Origin: Penelope pileata
Lineage: Eukaryota > Chordata > Aves > Galliformes > Cracidae
DNA: 64,000 bases
Assembly: GCA_013396635.1 (NCBI GenBank)
Contig: WBMW01004135.1
Coordinates: forward strand, 1,019,732-1,083,731
Direction: 5' to 3'
Part shown: in pieces, positions 12,061-24,526 of the stretch
How positions within the stretch are numbered: the first letter of the stretch is position 1
Layout: each line of letters starts with the position of its first letter
Notes under the pieces: generated by a model
What the model saw: the letters and a program-made list of their open reading frames with translations, nothing else
Told to the model about the DNA's origin: nothing
Databases searched by the model: none
Program-made: the position numbers and the translations under genes

Positions 12061-15000
12061 ACACTATCCTCCTTTTAATTCCCTGACTGTCTTCGGGCTT
12101 GTTTCTGAATAGATGCTCTGTGTGAAGGCTTTTAAATACGCACTTTTGTTATTGCAATAAAACCCAGATTGAAGTTCTCTTGCACTAAGCTGTCAATTTA
12201 TATTTGGCTCCCTTCTTAGATACATATGAAATATTTCTAAATCATTTGTTAGAACATTTCTTCCAGTTTATTTCCTTTTAGGCTCTATAATTAAAAAAAA
12301 AACCATATAATTTAATTGGAACTGACAAACACCACTTTTTTTCTTGAATGTAAAATGTTAGTGTTGAAATTAAATACATCAGCTAAATCCTGGAGTGATG
12401 CAGACGAGGCAGGGACAAACATTTGCCCTCACAGATTTGTTAGCTGGAACGTTGGAGTAGGATTTGGAAGAGCAGGATTCTGATCGCACTAATTTGCTGC
12501 GTGATTTTATGAGAGTCACTTTTATGACTCTCATTTCCTTGTAGCAATACAGCTCAGATTTGATCTAGCTAGTGCCTCACATCAACCTGTCACGCTGCTT
12601 TCTGTTGCTAAAGCAAAAGTCACAGCAGATTTACCCAGAGTAACATATTAAATGTGGTCCCACCTTCATGACGCAGTTTGAAGTTGTTCCTATTAGAAAA
12701 TATCTTTTCAAACCAGTTTTTTTTTCCTTTTTTAAGGAAAGGAGGAAAAAAAAAAGAACTGTAGAAAAAATGCCTCAGGTATTCCCAAGGCTCCAGGAGG
12801 CAAGGCTTTAGGAAAAGCACAGACTGAAAGCACTTCCTAAACTGGGGGCAAACATATCCTTACAGAGTCTCAGATGTGTATACTTCAAGTCTTCATGTGA
12901 CAGCTCAAGCTCTGACCTTGCTCCTTCCTTTGAATTATGTCCACAGATGGCATTGCTCCATGACCAAAAGTACTACTGATTTGAAGGAGGATTTTTGGAT
13001 ATGGCCTGTTGTCTCCTGGAGATTGGGGTGAAACTCCATATCCTTTCTCTGCATGATCTCATTACAGTCAGCTCTCTAGGGGTGAAAAGTGAGTTCACTA
13101 AACCAGCTTATTGTGAAAAAATATTTTGAAACATAACACATTGTGGTTTGATCCTGCATTCTCACAGGTATATGTTGGAAATCACTTGATTGAAGTCAGT
13201 AACATGTGTGTTAAGCTCTCAGAAGTGAAAACAGAACAGAGGCCCTAATAGTTTTTCCTACATCAGGAATTTGATCTAATCCACAGGAAAATTGTACACG
13301 AGTTCAACAGTCCAGCACTTTGCCTAGTAGTGTGCAGCTGATCATAATTCTGGAGTTGCCCCTTGATGGTCCGGTTAAAAATTATCTCCAAAATGTTCTG
13401 ACAAGAATGCTTATAGAGACTGGTGGTGAAATCACATCTGCCAATGTGAAAGCCGGTGCTGGCCTCTCCAGAATTCAGCTTATTGTCTGAATATTCTGCA
13501 GTGTTTTATTCTGGATGTGAAATACCTCTCACAGGAGCTGGCTACACAGGTGATGCATGGGCTTTATGTGTTGTAGTAAAGATTCAGGAATATTCAGTGC
13601 TATCACAAATGGCTCACTTTTAGATATTAGCTATTAAAACTTGACCAAATGTCTCCCTTATGTAAGGCTGATTTGGAAAACTTCAGTCTTTATTAAAACC
13701 CCTGGACAATGAAAAATCAGCTACACCCTATGGTCCTGTGTAAGCTAATAAAGTTTCTTCTTCACTCTTAACACTTGGAAAGCCTTAGCCTGTGTTTTAA
13801 TATAACCTTTTCTTTTCCGGACATCAGTTTTTGTTAAGACATCATTGGCAAAGCAAAGGAGCACTTGGGTATCCCATTGTGTTTGTGGTGGCAGGCTTTG
13901 GGGGAGATACCACCCATTCCATGCAGCATGTTAATTCCCAAACCACAAGCACGTACACTCCCGGCTTTCACCCCGACCTTTGTGCCTGGGAGCCCACAGC
14001 CATGTGTTGATTTTGGTGTGTGGCTTGTAGGGCCAGGAGGGTTGACACGTGTGAAGATTTTGCTAGGTCTCTTTAAGGAAACATGCATAGACCAGTGTCA
14101 CAACCTTTCCAATCTCTTTCCCCATGCATAAGAGCCAGAATATCTGACTGTGTTAGGAAGAGACCACAGAGCTACAAGCATCAGCTGCAAACACATCATG
14201 CATGGTTCCTTCCAAGCAATGTGTCTGAAGCCTTGATCTCCTGCTGGGAGTGTAGGGGCATTTGGGACTGGTGACCCTAAATGCAGTTGGTCAATACATC
14301 TCAAGTGTGGCCCACAGTCCCACAGAGGAGGCGAGACCTGGCATCCTGCCATGAGTGCATGAAGCAGACACCAAGGTGTGGGACAGGGGCAGAGAGAGCA
14401 TCTCCATTTCCTTGTGTGACATGCAACAGACTTGCCTTGTTAGCTCAGAGCTCTCTGGTGCTTGGGACATTACCTTTCCTTCACCCCTTTCCTTCCTCTC
14501 CCCTTGCGTTAATCTTACATAACTCTCCCTGCTCTTTCCATCTGGGTGGGGATCTTAAAGACTCCTACAGTTCTCCAGGGCCTCTCCTGTTTGTGTATAA
14601 TAATGCAGGATGGCTGGACCATTAACACCTTCTCTGAGCACAGCATGTTGGAGTTGCAGCACTTTCCGGCCTCGGCTCCCTTGCCAAAGGGTATTGTGTG
14701 TGCATGCTCAACTCTTTTAAAATCCCAGACAGGGTTTTCTTTTCTCTTTTCCATGCAGTTTGTGTGTGTTTTTGCCATTGGTATCCGTGGGACTTTGTCA
14801 TTCTTTAACAAAGCCTGGGGTTGGTTCTGTATGTTGTTCTCTTTCCCTCCTCCCCACCATGCTGTGGTTTCTGTAAGGCTGATGACCTAGAAAAGGAACA
14901 ATCACAGCTTAGAATAGAATTTCTGTTTTCAGTTATGTAGATACAGGACTTCCGCCTTCCATACATGAGGAAGATGATACAAGTCACAGACTAAGATAGG

Positions 15001-15639
15001 CATAAAGCATCTGTAATGTGGCATTAGCAAGAGAAAGCAGATACCATGAGCAGTCCCGTGACCTGTCCTGTGCACTGGTGGAGATGATGTGCCTAGAAAG
15101 ATATTAAAATTTTGCTGATGGTCTCAGGAGAAGGAATGTAGTCTGCTGTTGAAAGGCAGCATGTGCTGTCTTTCCTGGTGCCTGGGAGTGGCAGTTCCCA
15201 GCAGGGTGAATCTGCCCATACATGTGAGGCCAGTAACCATCCCAATGAACCAGGGCCTGCCCTAAATCCTACAGACTGCCATGTGAACTATAGGCTCAGT
15301 GAGCTGGTAGTCTGGGAGGTTAGCAGCAAATCTAAGTGCAGAGTGTTGTCAGTGAATCTTCCGCAGGTGAAGAGCCTCTCACGGATCTCCTCCTGTAGCA
15401 GAACGATATTCTGAGGCTCCAGCAAGAAATGACCAGGCTGCTCCCTTTAGTGACAGAGTTAAGAGCTCTGTTCCCTCTCCGACACAGGCGCTCCACGTAG
15501 CTGTAGTCTGTGTTTTCTGTACTGCAGTTCCCTGGCATGGGAATGGGTTAACAGTCTGCTTAAGCTGGTCTTTTTAGACTACAAGCTTTGTGTATGCATA
15601 TGCTGTGAGAGATTTGTCAGAGCGTTTCCTGGAATGGGG
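12061..15639. other. Unique sequence, no supported gene
   Basis: About 3.6 kb with no exon or named repeat apart from the inverted T/A tract at 12.7 kb. Between 13834 and 14890 opposite-strand frames of 84-114 codons overlap extensively; the sequence there is less AT-rich, which lengthens chance frames. None looks like a known protein. Confidence 0.45.
12714..12761. repeat. Inverted T-rich/A-rich tract (hairpin)
   Basis: CAGTTTTTTTTTTCC on the left is mirrored by GGAAAAAAAAAAGAACTG on the right, with TTTTTTAAGGAAAGGA between them. The arms pair almost completely apart from one extra GA on the right, giving a stem of roughly 15 base pairs, and the inner TTCC/GGAA words can extend or shift it. 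It could be a chance pairing of a T tract and an A tract, or the remnant of a small palindromic element. Confidence 0.7.
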
Positions 15640-15960
15640 TGCTGATTAGCCAGGGCCTCTTGAGAGCTCATAATGCTAATCAATGTAATGATTGTAATAA
15701 CTAATGATAACAAAGTCAAGAATGGCAACAAAGAGCTTCAGACTACAGTGTTCTTTGATTTCCAGGCTTTTGAAGGGCAGCAGAAAAGAATGATTTGGGG
15801 ACATAATAAAGGAGCTCCCTCCCTTTCATAGATTTCCTCCCGGGAAAAATATTTTATTGAGAGAGGGTATGTAAGCCAAAGCAAGACATAAATATTTTAC
15901 TTATTAGAGCACAGGCTGTTTCTCTTCTCGTTGGCTCCACTGCCAAGGCTGGCCTCAGAC
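15640..15960. promoter_or_regulatory. Candidate conserved non-coding element with homeodomain-site cluster
   Basis: Between 15647 and 15712 the sequence has a GATTAGCC word and then TAATGCTAAT, CAATGTAATG, ATTGTAATAA and CTAATGATAA in direct succession. That is six or seven TAAT/ATTA cores in about 42 bases, including AATCA (15679-15683) and TGATT (15689-15693) as an inverted pair. ACAAAG follows at once. Further right are GGGACATAATAAAGG, a CCCGGGAAAA word and AATATTTTACTTATTAG. PBX/HOX-like and POU-like sites are recognisable in form. No repeat or frame accounts for the run. Enhancer function is inference. Confidence 0.38.
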
Positions 15961-18900
15961 AGAAATTTGCAATGTCCATTTCTGTACTGTGTGGTGGAGG
16001 AGCCGGGGGGCATGGAGACCTAGGCCATGGGTTGAAAGCTTGCCAAAAAAACAAGAAAAAACAAAACCTTCTTAGAGCGATTGTCTTGCTCATAAAATGT
16101 GACATTTGCATGGCAGCCGCCAAGTCCCCATTTTTGTCTTCATAAACAGGGCTTTGAAGCAAAGATGTGGAAAGCTCAGCATGGACTGAACTGGGCAAAT
16201 GGACCAGGTCTCAGCAGCTGACTTGACAGTAAAACCAATTGCCCTGTGAGGGCAGAACATATATTGCCCCCTTTCCAAAACACACCACCCTGTGTGTATT
16301 CGGTGATATCTAATAGAGTTTAGGCTGTGCATGCTTTCTTTCCCTGGGAGAGGTAATAAAATGTGGTTCTTCTCTGCCTTTTTTCACAACGGAGGAAAGT
16401 AGCACCACTGAGGTCTCCATCTTCCTCATGCTTCCTTGAATCGGGATGCTTCAGACAGGAGATAGACAGGAAGACAGAGATGCTAAGACAGCCTGATATG
16501 TAAAGGCTAAAATTGTAGGTCAATTTCCTTCCCACTGAGTTGTTTGATCACTTTAATCACTTTAAATCTGTCAAGGTAGATAAACATTCATGTACAGTCC
16601 TTATGCTACTGTTGTGATCAGTGCTAGGAGAAGGATGGCTGTATTTCTTTCTCCCCTCCTTGAGCAAATGTCTGTTTCTGAGCACGGGTGGATCTTTGCT
16701 CTGACCTTGGATGATAGCACTTATGCTCTTATACCCAATTGCTTAAGGATCCTTTCTGCGCTGATAGTTTGTAGCAGATGCCCAGGAAAAAATATAAAGA
16801 CAAGGCAGATGATATAAATACCTCCTCAGGGTGTTCTCTCTTAGCCTCTGGAGAATTGTGGTTCAGAGACTTTGAGCCAGAAGTGGTATCTGTTGCATTT
16901 TAATAGCCCTGCAATTGATTTTTCTTCCATGTTTTTGTCTTAACTTTTGAGCCCATGTAAATGGCTGACACGTGGCAGAGCTCCATAGTTCAACTGCGTT
17001 TGCAGATGTGTAAAGACCTATCGTCCTTCTGCTCTGAACCCACCTCCAGCTGACATCCCACAGCTCTCAGAGCATTGCAAGGTACTGTCCGTCCCTCATT
17101 GCTCTCTCGATGCTCCTTGTAGTTTTATAGACCTTGAGTATATCTGTCTTCCACCTTCAAGCATCTTATCCCATTTAATTGTTTCTCACATAGAAGATCT
17201 CCAGCCGTTCTCTTCCATACCTATTCCAGTTTTACTGTATCCTTTGATGTTCAACAAAGAGCTGGATCATAACTGCCTGTTTCCCAGGGCTGAGCCAAGG
17301 ATAGTTTGGCGAGTAACATCACTTAGAGCAATCTAAGGTTTGTTCCACACTCAAATTCCTACTGGTGAGCTGAAAGGGGGCAAGGAAGGGTGATCCAGAA
17401 CCAGATATGGCTGGTTCCTGCTCTGTTCCATCAGGTTAACTCTCCAGCTGCAGTGTCTGGAAGGAGAGCAGGTTCAATTGAATTAGAAGTGGAGAAAGTT
17501 TGTCAGTGAGTCGGCAGATGAATTTTGCTTTACACCATGGAAACGGATATGGTAGTAGAAATCATTGCCAGTCAGTGTTCATTCCCCATAGCTCTATTTG
17601 CCAGTAAGAAGATACAGCAAAAGCCAACTTTGTTCTTGCCTAGTGATTGCATTATGAATCTGCTAACCACATTTTTATTCTCTGATCTCTGAATACATTT
17701 CAAATTGAGTATCTCTGTTGGTGAAAATAGTTCAGAGGTGACTCTTTTCTTTTTAACCCCTGGAAAGTACTTTCAAAAAGGTTTTTGCAAATGCTGCATT
17801 TTGTGGCCCCCTTTCTTCCCACGCAGGGAATTCACGCTGGGCTCAAGAGTATCTGCTAGGGTCTTGCAAAAGGTTCTGCTCCAAAAGCTGAGCATGTGCT
17901 TTAATGAAACACATGAATAGCTTTCACCACACTGAGGGAAAATGCACTCTGTAAAATGTAAGCCATTGCAAGGCAAGCTGCAAAGCTGGAGATGTTGTGC
18001 TGTCAAGAAAAGACAGTTCCTTTAGTCTTCCCAGGTGAAATCCTAGCCTTTATCTAACTGTACGAAGCTGGTGGCAAATTTCCCAGATTTCATCAGTCCA
18101 GGGTTTCACCTACTGTTATTGAGGAATGCAGGGGCTGCAAAGGGCTGGACAGAGTTAACTCTGATGTCACCGAGGCAGTGCAATTTTTCCCAGTGTTTTC
18201 TGTGTGCGGGTCCAGGAACTCACTATTGAATTAGAATCTGACTAGGAGCAGTGCTGGTAATTGCAGAAACAAATCCCAGGGGTTGCCATTTAATCTACAA
18301 GCTCAGTTTTGTTTAAATTAGTTGTAAAGTTGGCAATGAGCACAAATGGGGAACCATGAAATGAAAGTTCCTCCAATGAAAACTATGCCCACGAACTCTT
18401 CAGATCGCTGACTCTCATCAGAGAGCCTAGGGAGGGGAGAAAATAAAACTACAAACAGTGAGATCCAATTATGATTTTTCCCCTTTGTTCTTCTACCATC
18501 TGGAAATGACTGTTTTATGTTCTAGACCTGGATGTGCAGTCACTTTGTACAGTCTGGACTGAGCAAGTACTAAGGTTTCATTTACATGGGACAAGGGTGC
18601 TTTCCCATTTCTGTGCCCACTCAGGCATAATGGCAGATCGTGTTGTTTACTTGTGTAGAAACAGCTTCAAAACACAAATGAAGCCAGTTCTTACCCTCCC
18701 TGGATTCTTCCAAAGACCCGAGTCTAACCTCAGCCTATCTGAAGATGTAGGTAGATCTGAGGGCTTTTCCCCTGTGGCATTTTACATGTTGAGCCAAACT
18801 GAATGTTTAATAAAATGAAAACACTTAACCCAGTTTATCTGCTCATAACTTCTGGGCTGTCACACGCTGCGTGTCCCTCACCTCAGAGTGTGCCCAGCAG

Positions 18901-19276
18901 ACAGACTGCAGTCAGGCTGTGCTCGGAGTTCTGTGTTTCGAAGTGTCAGGCGTTGCTCTTGTCCGGCTTTCAGGAAGTGTCTCTGCTTTGCAAATAGCAG
19001 GGACAACTTGCTCGCTTGATCAAGCCCTGAACCTGGGCTGCATTAAACCTAGAACTTTTCAAGTCAAGTAGGATTCAGGTAAATACATACCAAAAGCTAA
19101 AAAAGCTGCTTCTCCAGAAGCGTGCAACTTAGTTTCAAGAAAAAGTTGTGATTTCCAGGCTTTTTATATCAAGCGGACAGTCATTTCAAGCAGGACTAAA
19201 TATACTCCCAATTAATATTATAACTTGCATGTTCTGATTTTATGTACAGAGATTTTCATCAGTACATCTCAAAGGA
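15961..19276. other. Unique sequence, no supported gene
   Basis: Contains no exon I can defend and no clear repeat. A 9-base word ATCACTTTA is exactly doubled at 16547-16564. The minus-strand frame at 15854-16198 (114 codons) carries a phenylalanine run from an A-rich tract and is not recognised. Frames between 17705 and 18006 and between 18534 and 19071 overlap on both strands or in two frames, so they are regarded as chance. Confidence 0.45.
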
Positions 19277-19405
19277 CATTTTACATGTGAGAGGAAAAGG
19301 AAGGCACAGGAGTAAACTGAATTGTCTGAGGTGACACAGCAAACACATGTCAGAGCTGGAATCAGAATTCTTGACTCCTGGGAAGTGTTTTATCCACCAC
19401 ACAAA
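19277..19405 (+). mobile_element. MIR-type SINE core, plus orientation
   Basis: The block follows the MIR consensus order. An 'ATTTTACATGTGAG' word stands for attttacagatgag, then GGAAAAGGAAGGCACAGGAG for the aaactgaggcacagag stretch. 'TTGTCTGAGGTGACACAGC' stands for cttgcccaaggtcacacagc, then CAGAGCTGGAATCAGAATTC for cagagccgggattcgaac. 'TTGACTCCTGGGAAGTG' and TATCCACCACAC stand for the end with ctctaaccactacgc. Identity looks to be about 65-70 percent by eye. MIRs are old core-SINEs shared by amniotes, and bird genomes keep a small number. The tRNA-derived 5' half is not seen. Confidence 0.8.
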
Positions 19406-19730
19406 GCTCTCTGTTACTGCTGCTGAAGATGATGATAGCATTTTTGTTAGGCAATTCAAAAAGAACAATTGTTCTATTCAGTTTTATACTACAAGCAAAT
19501 GTATATTCAAAACAGAGCCAAGCTCTGGCTGTTAATTCCTTGTTCCCAGCCCATTGGATGTCGCTGCCTTATGAAGATGCCTTCATTGATTTCTCCAACA
19601 GGAAAAGCAATAAAACCATACTAATCATCAAATATGTTGCTATTACGGTTCCCAAAGCTATTTCCATCATATTATATTTCCTTTTCCTTCAGAGAGGTCT
19701 TGGTGGAACCCGCAGAACTCTTGTGGCATG
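19406..19730. other. Unique sequence between MIR and CR1 remnants
   Basis: No gene. The plus-strand frame 19429-19731 (100 codons) is a T-rich chance frame. The right end may include further diverged CR1 sequence ('GAGGTCTTGGTGGAACC'), but the match is clear only from about 19731. Confidence 0.4.
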
Positions 19731-19786
19731 AATTGGATCAGAGATCTCCAACAGTGCCGTCCAGTCTAAATTATTCTATGGTTATA
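19731..19786 (+). mobile_element. CR1 LINE 3' end, plus strand
   Basis: GAATTGGATCAGAGATCTCC, then 'CCGTCCAGTCTAAATTATTC' and TATGGTTATA. This matches the standard CR1 3' end of the form 'attggactagatgatctccaaaggtcccttccaacctaaattattctatg'. Only one octamer unit plus a mutated second remain. The element is truncated at its 5' side, lies on the plus strand, and starts some 320 bases from the end of the MIR. Confidence 0.8.
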
Positions 19787-22194
19787 CAGCCTGTGGATCA
19801 TCAGATAAGGCTCTGTGAAAGAGGTCCCGCAACAGAATATACTTGTTTGGGAATGCTAAAGTCTTTAGGGCCAAGGTTTATCTTCCAGCAATGTGACTGC
19901 CAGAAACTGGGCTAGAAACAGCTCACAGCACCGGCTTTTAAGAAGTTTTTCCCAGGATCCTTTGCAATCATAAGCACTCTTTTCTCGTACTTCATTTTTA
20001 GGCTGTTTACCCAGTGCAAAAGTGGTGGGTGAGCTCATGTCATTCCCACACCAAGTTTTCAGAATGAGAAAGCAGTGTGTTACCTCATGTCCCTGTGGCT
20101 TTGACCAAAGCAGCTGTCTCCAACACATGTAAATTCAGATATCTCATGGTACTGGATGACTAAAAAATGTGGTTTGTGGTGGATTCACCATATAGTGTCT
20201 CATATGTACCAATAAGACTTTGGGGGCAAAGAACAAGTGGCAGAAGTTGAAAGACAGTTAAATACTGCGCCTTTCATGTGCCCTCACCTATTAATGCAGA
20301 TAATGTTGTAAGAGAAATAAAGAAAAACAGAGAATTCCCAGAGCATTATTTCAATTGATATTAAGTTCTTATGGCTTCCATGATACCTTATCTTTATCAG
20401 TACATTAAATACATCCTAGTCTTTAACACTTTCTCCTTGCTGCATTCCTGTGTAGGAGCGCTGTGATACCCTGTCTGTTTTGCAAATGAAACACTGCAGG
20501 GTTGAGGTCTGCCTTAGGGTCATGCAGGGAGCCTGTATGGCCCTATTAGAGCAGAGAATTAAAGAAATGCTTCCGAAATCCTGAAGAGTGCCTTAACCAT
20601 TTCTGCCTCTCTACATACTTCGGCACAAAGAGTGAATTTGAACTTAGAGCTGAGATAGACATATGCACCTCAGGCACTGTGTAAAGTGGGAAAGTTCTTT
20701 CAGAAGAGTCTTTCCCTGGTGAGTTGTTACTTTTTCAATCCCACTGACTTCCAAAAGCCTCTGGTGTCAAGAGTGGCTCAGCCTTGGCCTTTCTCCATAA
20801 GCAATCTCATCAGTCAAGACAACGACTGAAATCAAAATACCCTGGAAAGCGAGTCATGGGATCAGAATCTGGCCCAAGAAAAGAGAAGAAGAGTGTCAGC
20901 ACTTGTCATGGAAACTCTTCGGAACACCTCTAGCAATTTAAGGAAAGTCCTGCAGAAATGCCAGCAAAACATTTCACTGGTTTCCATTAAACAGTTATCA
21001 CAGAGCCTGCTTGCAAACAGATCCATTTCTTAATACATAAAGCAGTTTAGTCACAGACATCATGTATTTTAAACAAATAAATCTATGAGTTCAGGAGCTC
21101 TTGAGCAAAGCAATAAATTCTCATTTGAACCATTAACATTTTTGTTAGGCAACATCATAGTGTGAATATCACCTTGTCTTCCGACAGCAGATTAGTCCCC
21201 CAAGCCCTCCTATGCTCTTCAGGTCACTAATGAGCTGCTCAGCCATCAGTAAACAAAGTGTAAGGCAGTCCTCAGCCCGGAACCTCCATGCCCCTACCAG
21301 GCACATAAATACTTTTATTCCCATTTTATATGTGTGATAACACAGGTCAAGCTGGAACTAGGATTCTAGTTTCATTAATCTAATTGGACAGTAAGGTGGA
21401 TTAAAGGATTAAACTAATAAATGGAGTTAACAGACTTTTCATCTGTTTTGGACTTGTGAAGCAAGTTCATTCTAACATGGCTTAACCCTGTAAGCCACGT
21501 TTTTACCACCTTGCACTCCTCTAAGTGACAGCTCTCTGATATCCTGCAATGCCATCCTGGGATAGCTCTGCTAATTCGTATGCCAAAATATTAGCTGCCA
21601 GCCTTTACCCTCTGCAAGTTATTGAGTCTGAGCCAAGAATCCATCAGCGTAAGACAAGCAAAATCAGATGGTGCAAGCCTGATTACAGGCTGTTGCTGTC
21701 TCACTCAGCCCTCCCACTGGTCATTTCTCAGCAGACTCACTGCTCCAACAGATTGTTCTCCTGCCAGTTCATCAGTTGACAACATTAATAAATGCTTATA
21801 AAGATAAGCTCCATCTTATCCCAAAAGCCTGCAAGTGGTGGAAAAGATCCCTGCAGAAAGAAAGACATGCAGGAGGTGGAATCAGCTTGATTCTTTCTTG
21901 GTAGAGCAGAGGTAGGTGAGACCTCACTGAAAAGCCGTGTGCTCCCCTGGAGTCATAAGCAGTGAGTGAGGCTGTGTTGTTTGATCTCAATTAAATCCCT
22001 CCATCTCTGATTTTTCTCTGATCCCGGCACCTGTATCCAAGAAGAGAAGAGTGTCACACTCCACATAGCTCCCCGTTTGCCTTCTAAAGTCTCAGCTACA
22101 ACAGAAAGAAGGATCTCAATCTCAATTTCCCTACAGGTCCTGAAGCAGAAACAGGAGCCAGAATATGGTGGATGTGTAGTTTCTGCAGGGCCAT
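19787..22194. other. Unique sequence with a possible MIR fragment
   Basis: No gene. 'CAATCCCACTGACTTCCAAAA' near 20736 resembles the 'cccattgacttcaatgg' word of an old amniote repeat but is too short to call. The rest is unremarkable. Confidence 0.4.
21315..21375 (+). mobile_element. Possible MIR fragment
   Basis: 'TTTTATTCCCATTTTATATG' followed by TGATAACACAGGTCAAGCTG and GAACTAGGATTC resembles the MIR order 'tattcccattttacagatga ... cacagctagt ... ctgggattcgaac' with an internal deletion. The match covers about 60 bases only. It could be coincidental; a profile search would decide. Confidence 0.35.
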
Positions 22195-22640
22195 GAAAGA
22201 AAAGACATGCTACTTTGTCAAATTATCTGAATTTGTTGTGGAAACAACCTATTAAACCTCCTTGCTCTTCCCACTGTCATCGCTCTGGGTTCTTCCTTTC
22301 AGTAGATCTATTAATGCTTTGTCAAAAGGCAGAAGCACAACTTTGACATAAAGAGCTGCTGTTTACAGTTGATAGAAAGCTTACATTAGACTGGGCCACC
22401 TGAACCCCTCACCCAACATAAACAGAATCTATCAACACTGCTTAAACCATTAACCCTGACAACTGAGGCTTTCCAGGGAAAAGCCTTATCAAAAGGGGGC
22501 TGCAAATGAAACCCAACGAGAAAAACCCTCATTGCCCCAAATGTATTCAAATGAGAAGATGTGGATGAGCCTTGTTAGGCTCACGCTAATCCCTTTGACA
22601 AGCCAGGGATTCCATCAGGTTGGAGCACAAATCCTCCAGT
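22195..22640. promoter_or_regulatory. Candidate conserved non-coding element
   Basis: About 450 bases without repeats or a convincing frame, with many intact regulatory-type words. They include CTTTGTCAAATTATCTG, TTGTTGTGGAAACAACC (inverted GTTG/CAAC around TGGAAA), AACTTTGACATAAAG and CCTTATCAAAAGG. GGCTTT (22467-22472) and AAAGCC (22480-22485) form a short hairpin. Also present are CCAAATGTATTCAAATGAG and CCCTTTGACAAGCC. CTTTGTC or CTTTGAC recurs four times, resembling HMG-box targets. The balanced composition suggests constraint. Conservation is not testable here. Confidence 0.33.
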
Positions 22641-24500
22641 AATTTAAGTCTTCAGCTTCCTCTTCTCTCCACTGCAATGGCAGTTATAATTTTTTAAAGA
22701 TCATTATCTGAGCAACATGGGATAGGAATGTTTGGAGTTGAGCATCTGAGTTATTAGTAGAGAGAGGCCCTCCCATATTCAGTAAAGACTGTTGAGAGAA
22801 AGCTCCCCCTGAGAACCACAAGGTTTGTGACCCCTCTCTCATACTTGTCCGGACACCAATAATTTCAAGGAGATGACCTGAGAAAAGGCAGTCTGAGGGA
22901 AACCACAAGGAGAATATCTCCTGAAACTCATTCTTCTGACAAGTATTTAAAGAAAATGGTAAGGCAAAGAGAGATAGCCTATAAAGAAAGAGCTTTGTAT
23001 GGGCTTTCCAGATGTGATCCACCTCTTGTTACCTCAAACATTTGGCTCCTGTTTGTGAGACAGAAGACTTCCAGAGAAAAACATTGTCCGGAATAACGAT
23101 GACTTTGGATCTCCAAATTAATACTGTGGAAAAAGCTGAAAATTAGAGACAACAAATAAAGCGTAAAAAGAACTTTTTCAATTTTACAGTGAGTTTTTAA
23201 TTGTGTCCACACAAGGTTTCCTGAGGATTCAAGGAAGAAAAGGAACTTTGGTATTCTATATTCAGAAATCTTTCTCCTCTTCATTCTCTCAATTGTGTTG
23301 AGAACAAGACAAAAGTGAGCGGTATATAAAGGGAAACAATAGATTATATATCAAATATTGCAAGTGGTTGATTAGGTGTGTGTAGACTTGCTTTATGATC
23401 TATCTATCTCACTTGTTTTCCCAAAGGAAATCCAACACACATCTACCTCCACCTGCTGGAAGAAGATTAAAATGTTGAAGATTATGATTTTGAAATCCCA
23501 GACTAAAGATCTTATACATATTTTATGAATATTGGGACAGGAAAAAAATATAACTGTTTTATAATGAAGAGAAACTTTACCAAGTCCACGGTCTCTAGAT
23601 TTAGCAAGTCTTCACTACTTGGAAGTGGTTAAATATTTAGCAATGTAGGGAGAGAGGAGACTTGTTCTTGTACTGAGTACATTTTTGACTGTCTTTTCTA
23701 CACGTTGGATAGATATTTAGGGAACAGTATTGTCCTCACTGGACAGTGGTGGAAATCCAATGGAATTTAGCTCAAGGCAGAACCAGGCTATTGGTATGTG
23801 AACTGTGAAAAGCAACTGAGCCTTTTACTCTCTGCAGATGGTAAATTCAGACATTCAGGACAGAAATGTTCTTATTTTAATGCTTTGACTGCTGGCTGCA
23901 AAAATGCAATGTGTTTAAATCACAAGCAGAGTAATCTTTTTGATCTGGATCTGAAAACCAGAAAAATTGCCTTCTGTAATTTTGAAGAAAGATGGAATTT
24001 TCATGCATTTTTTAAACTTTTATGGTAATTGCAAAGAATATCAGATTGGTCGCAAGGAAGGATTCTTCATGATAGTATGCTAGTCTAGACTTGAGAAGAT
24101 TCAGTTTTGAATCAATATTCCACCACTGATTCCCATTGTGGTGGTGGTGGCTGTAAGCATCGTGTGAGATCAGTGACTCCTTTTAGCAGAACATCTTTTT
24201 CTCCCAATATTTCCACAGGCATTTGAAATACAAATGCAGAATGGCAAAGGCCGATTATCCACATAATGCCTAAAATAGTCTAAAGGAGATTTGCTAGTAT
24301 TGTCCCCAAAATTAGGATTTTACAACTCCAAGAACATGCTTTGAACCTTCTGGATTTGTTTTGAGAAAGGCAGGCAAGAAAGGCAGACAGACTGGAATAC
24401 CTAAATTGGAAATAATGGGGAATATCACTGGATTCTTTTACTGTGCTTCTTTTATCTTGACAATAACCCCTTCTTGTTAACCCCAGCAATAAGAAAATAA

Positions 24501-24526
24501 GGGTCCCAAGGGAGAAGGGGAAGGGG
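24501..24526 (+). other. Potential G-quadruplex
   Basis: Four G-runs, GGG (24501-24503), GGG (24510-24512), GGGG (24517-24520) and GGGG (24523-24526), are separated by loops of 6, 4 and 2 bases. This satisfies the usual quadruplex rule of four runs of at least three G with loops of 1-7. No gene context is available. Confidence 0.6.
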
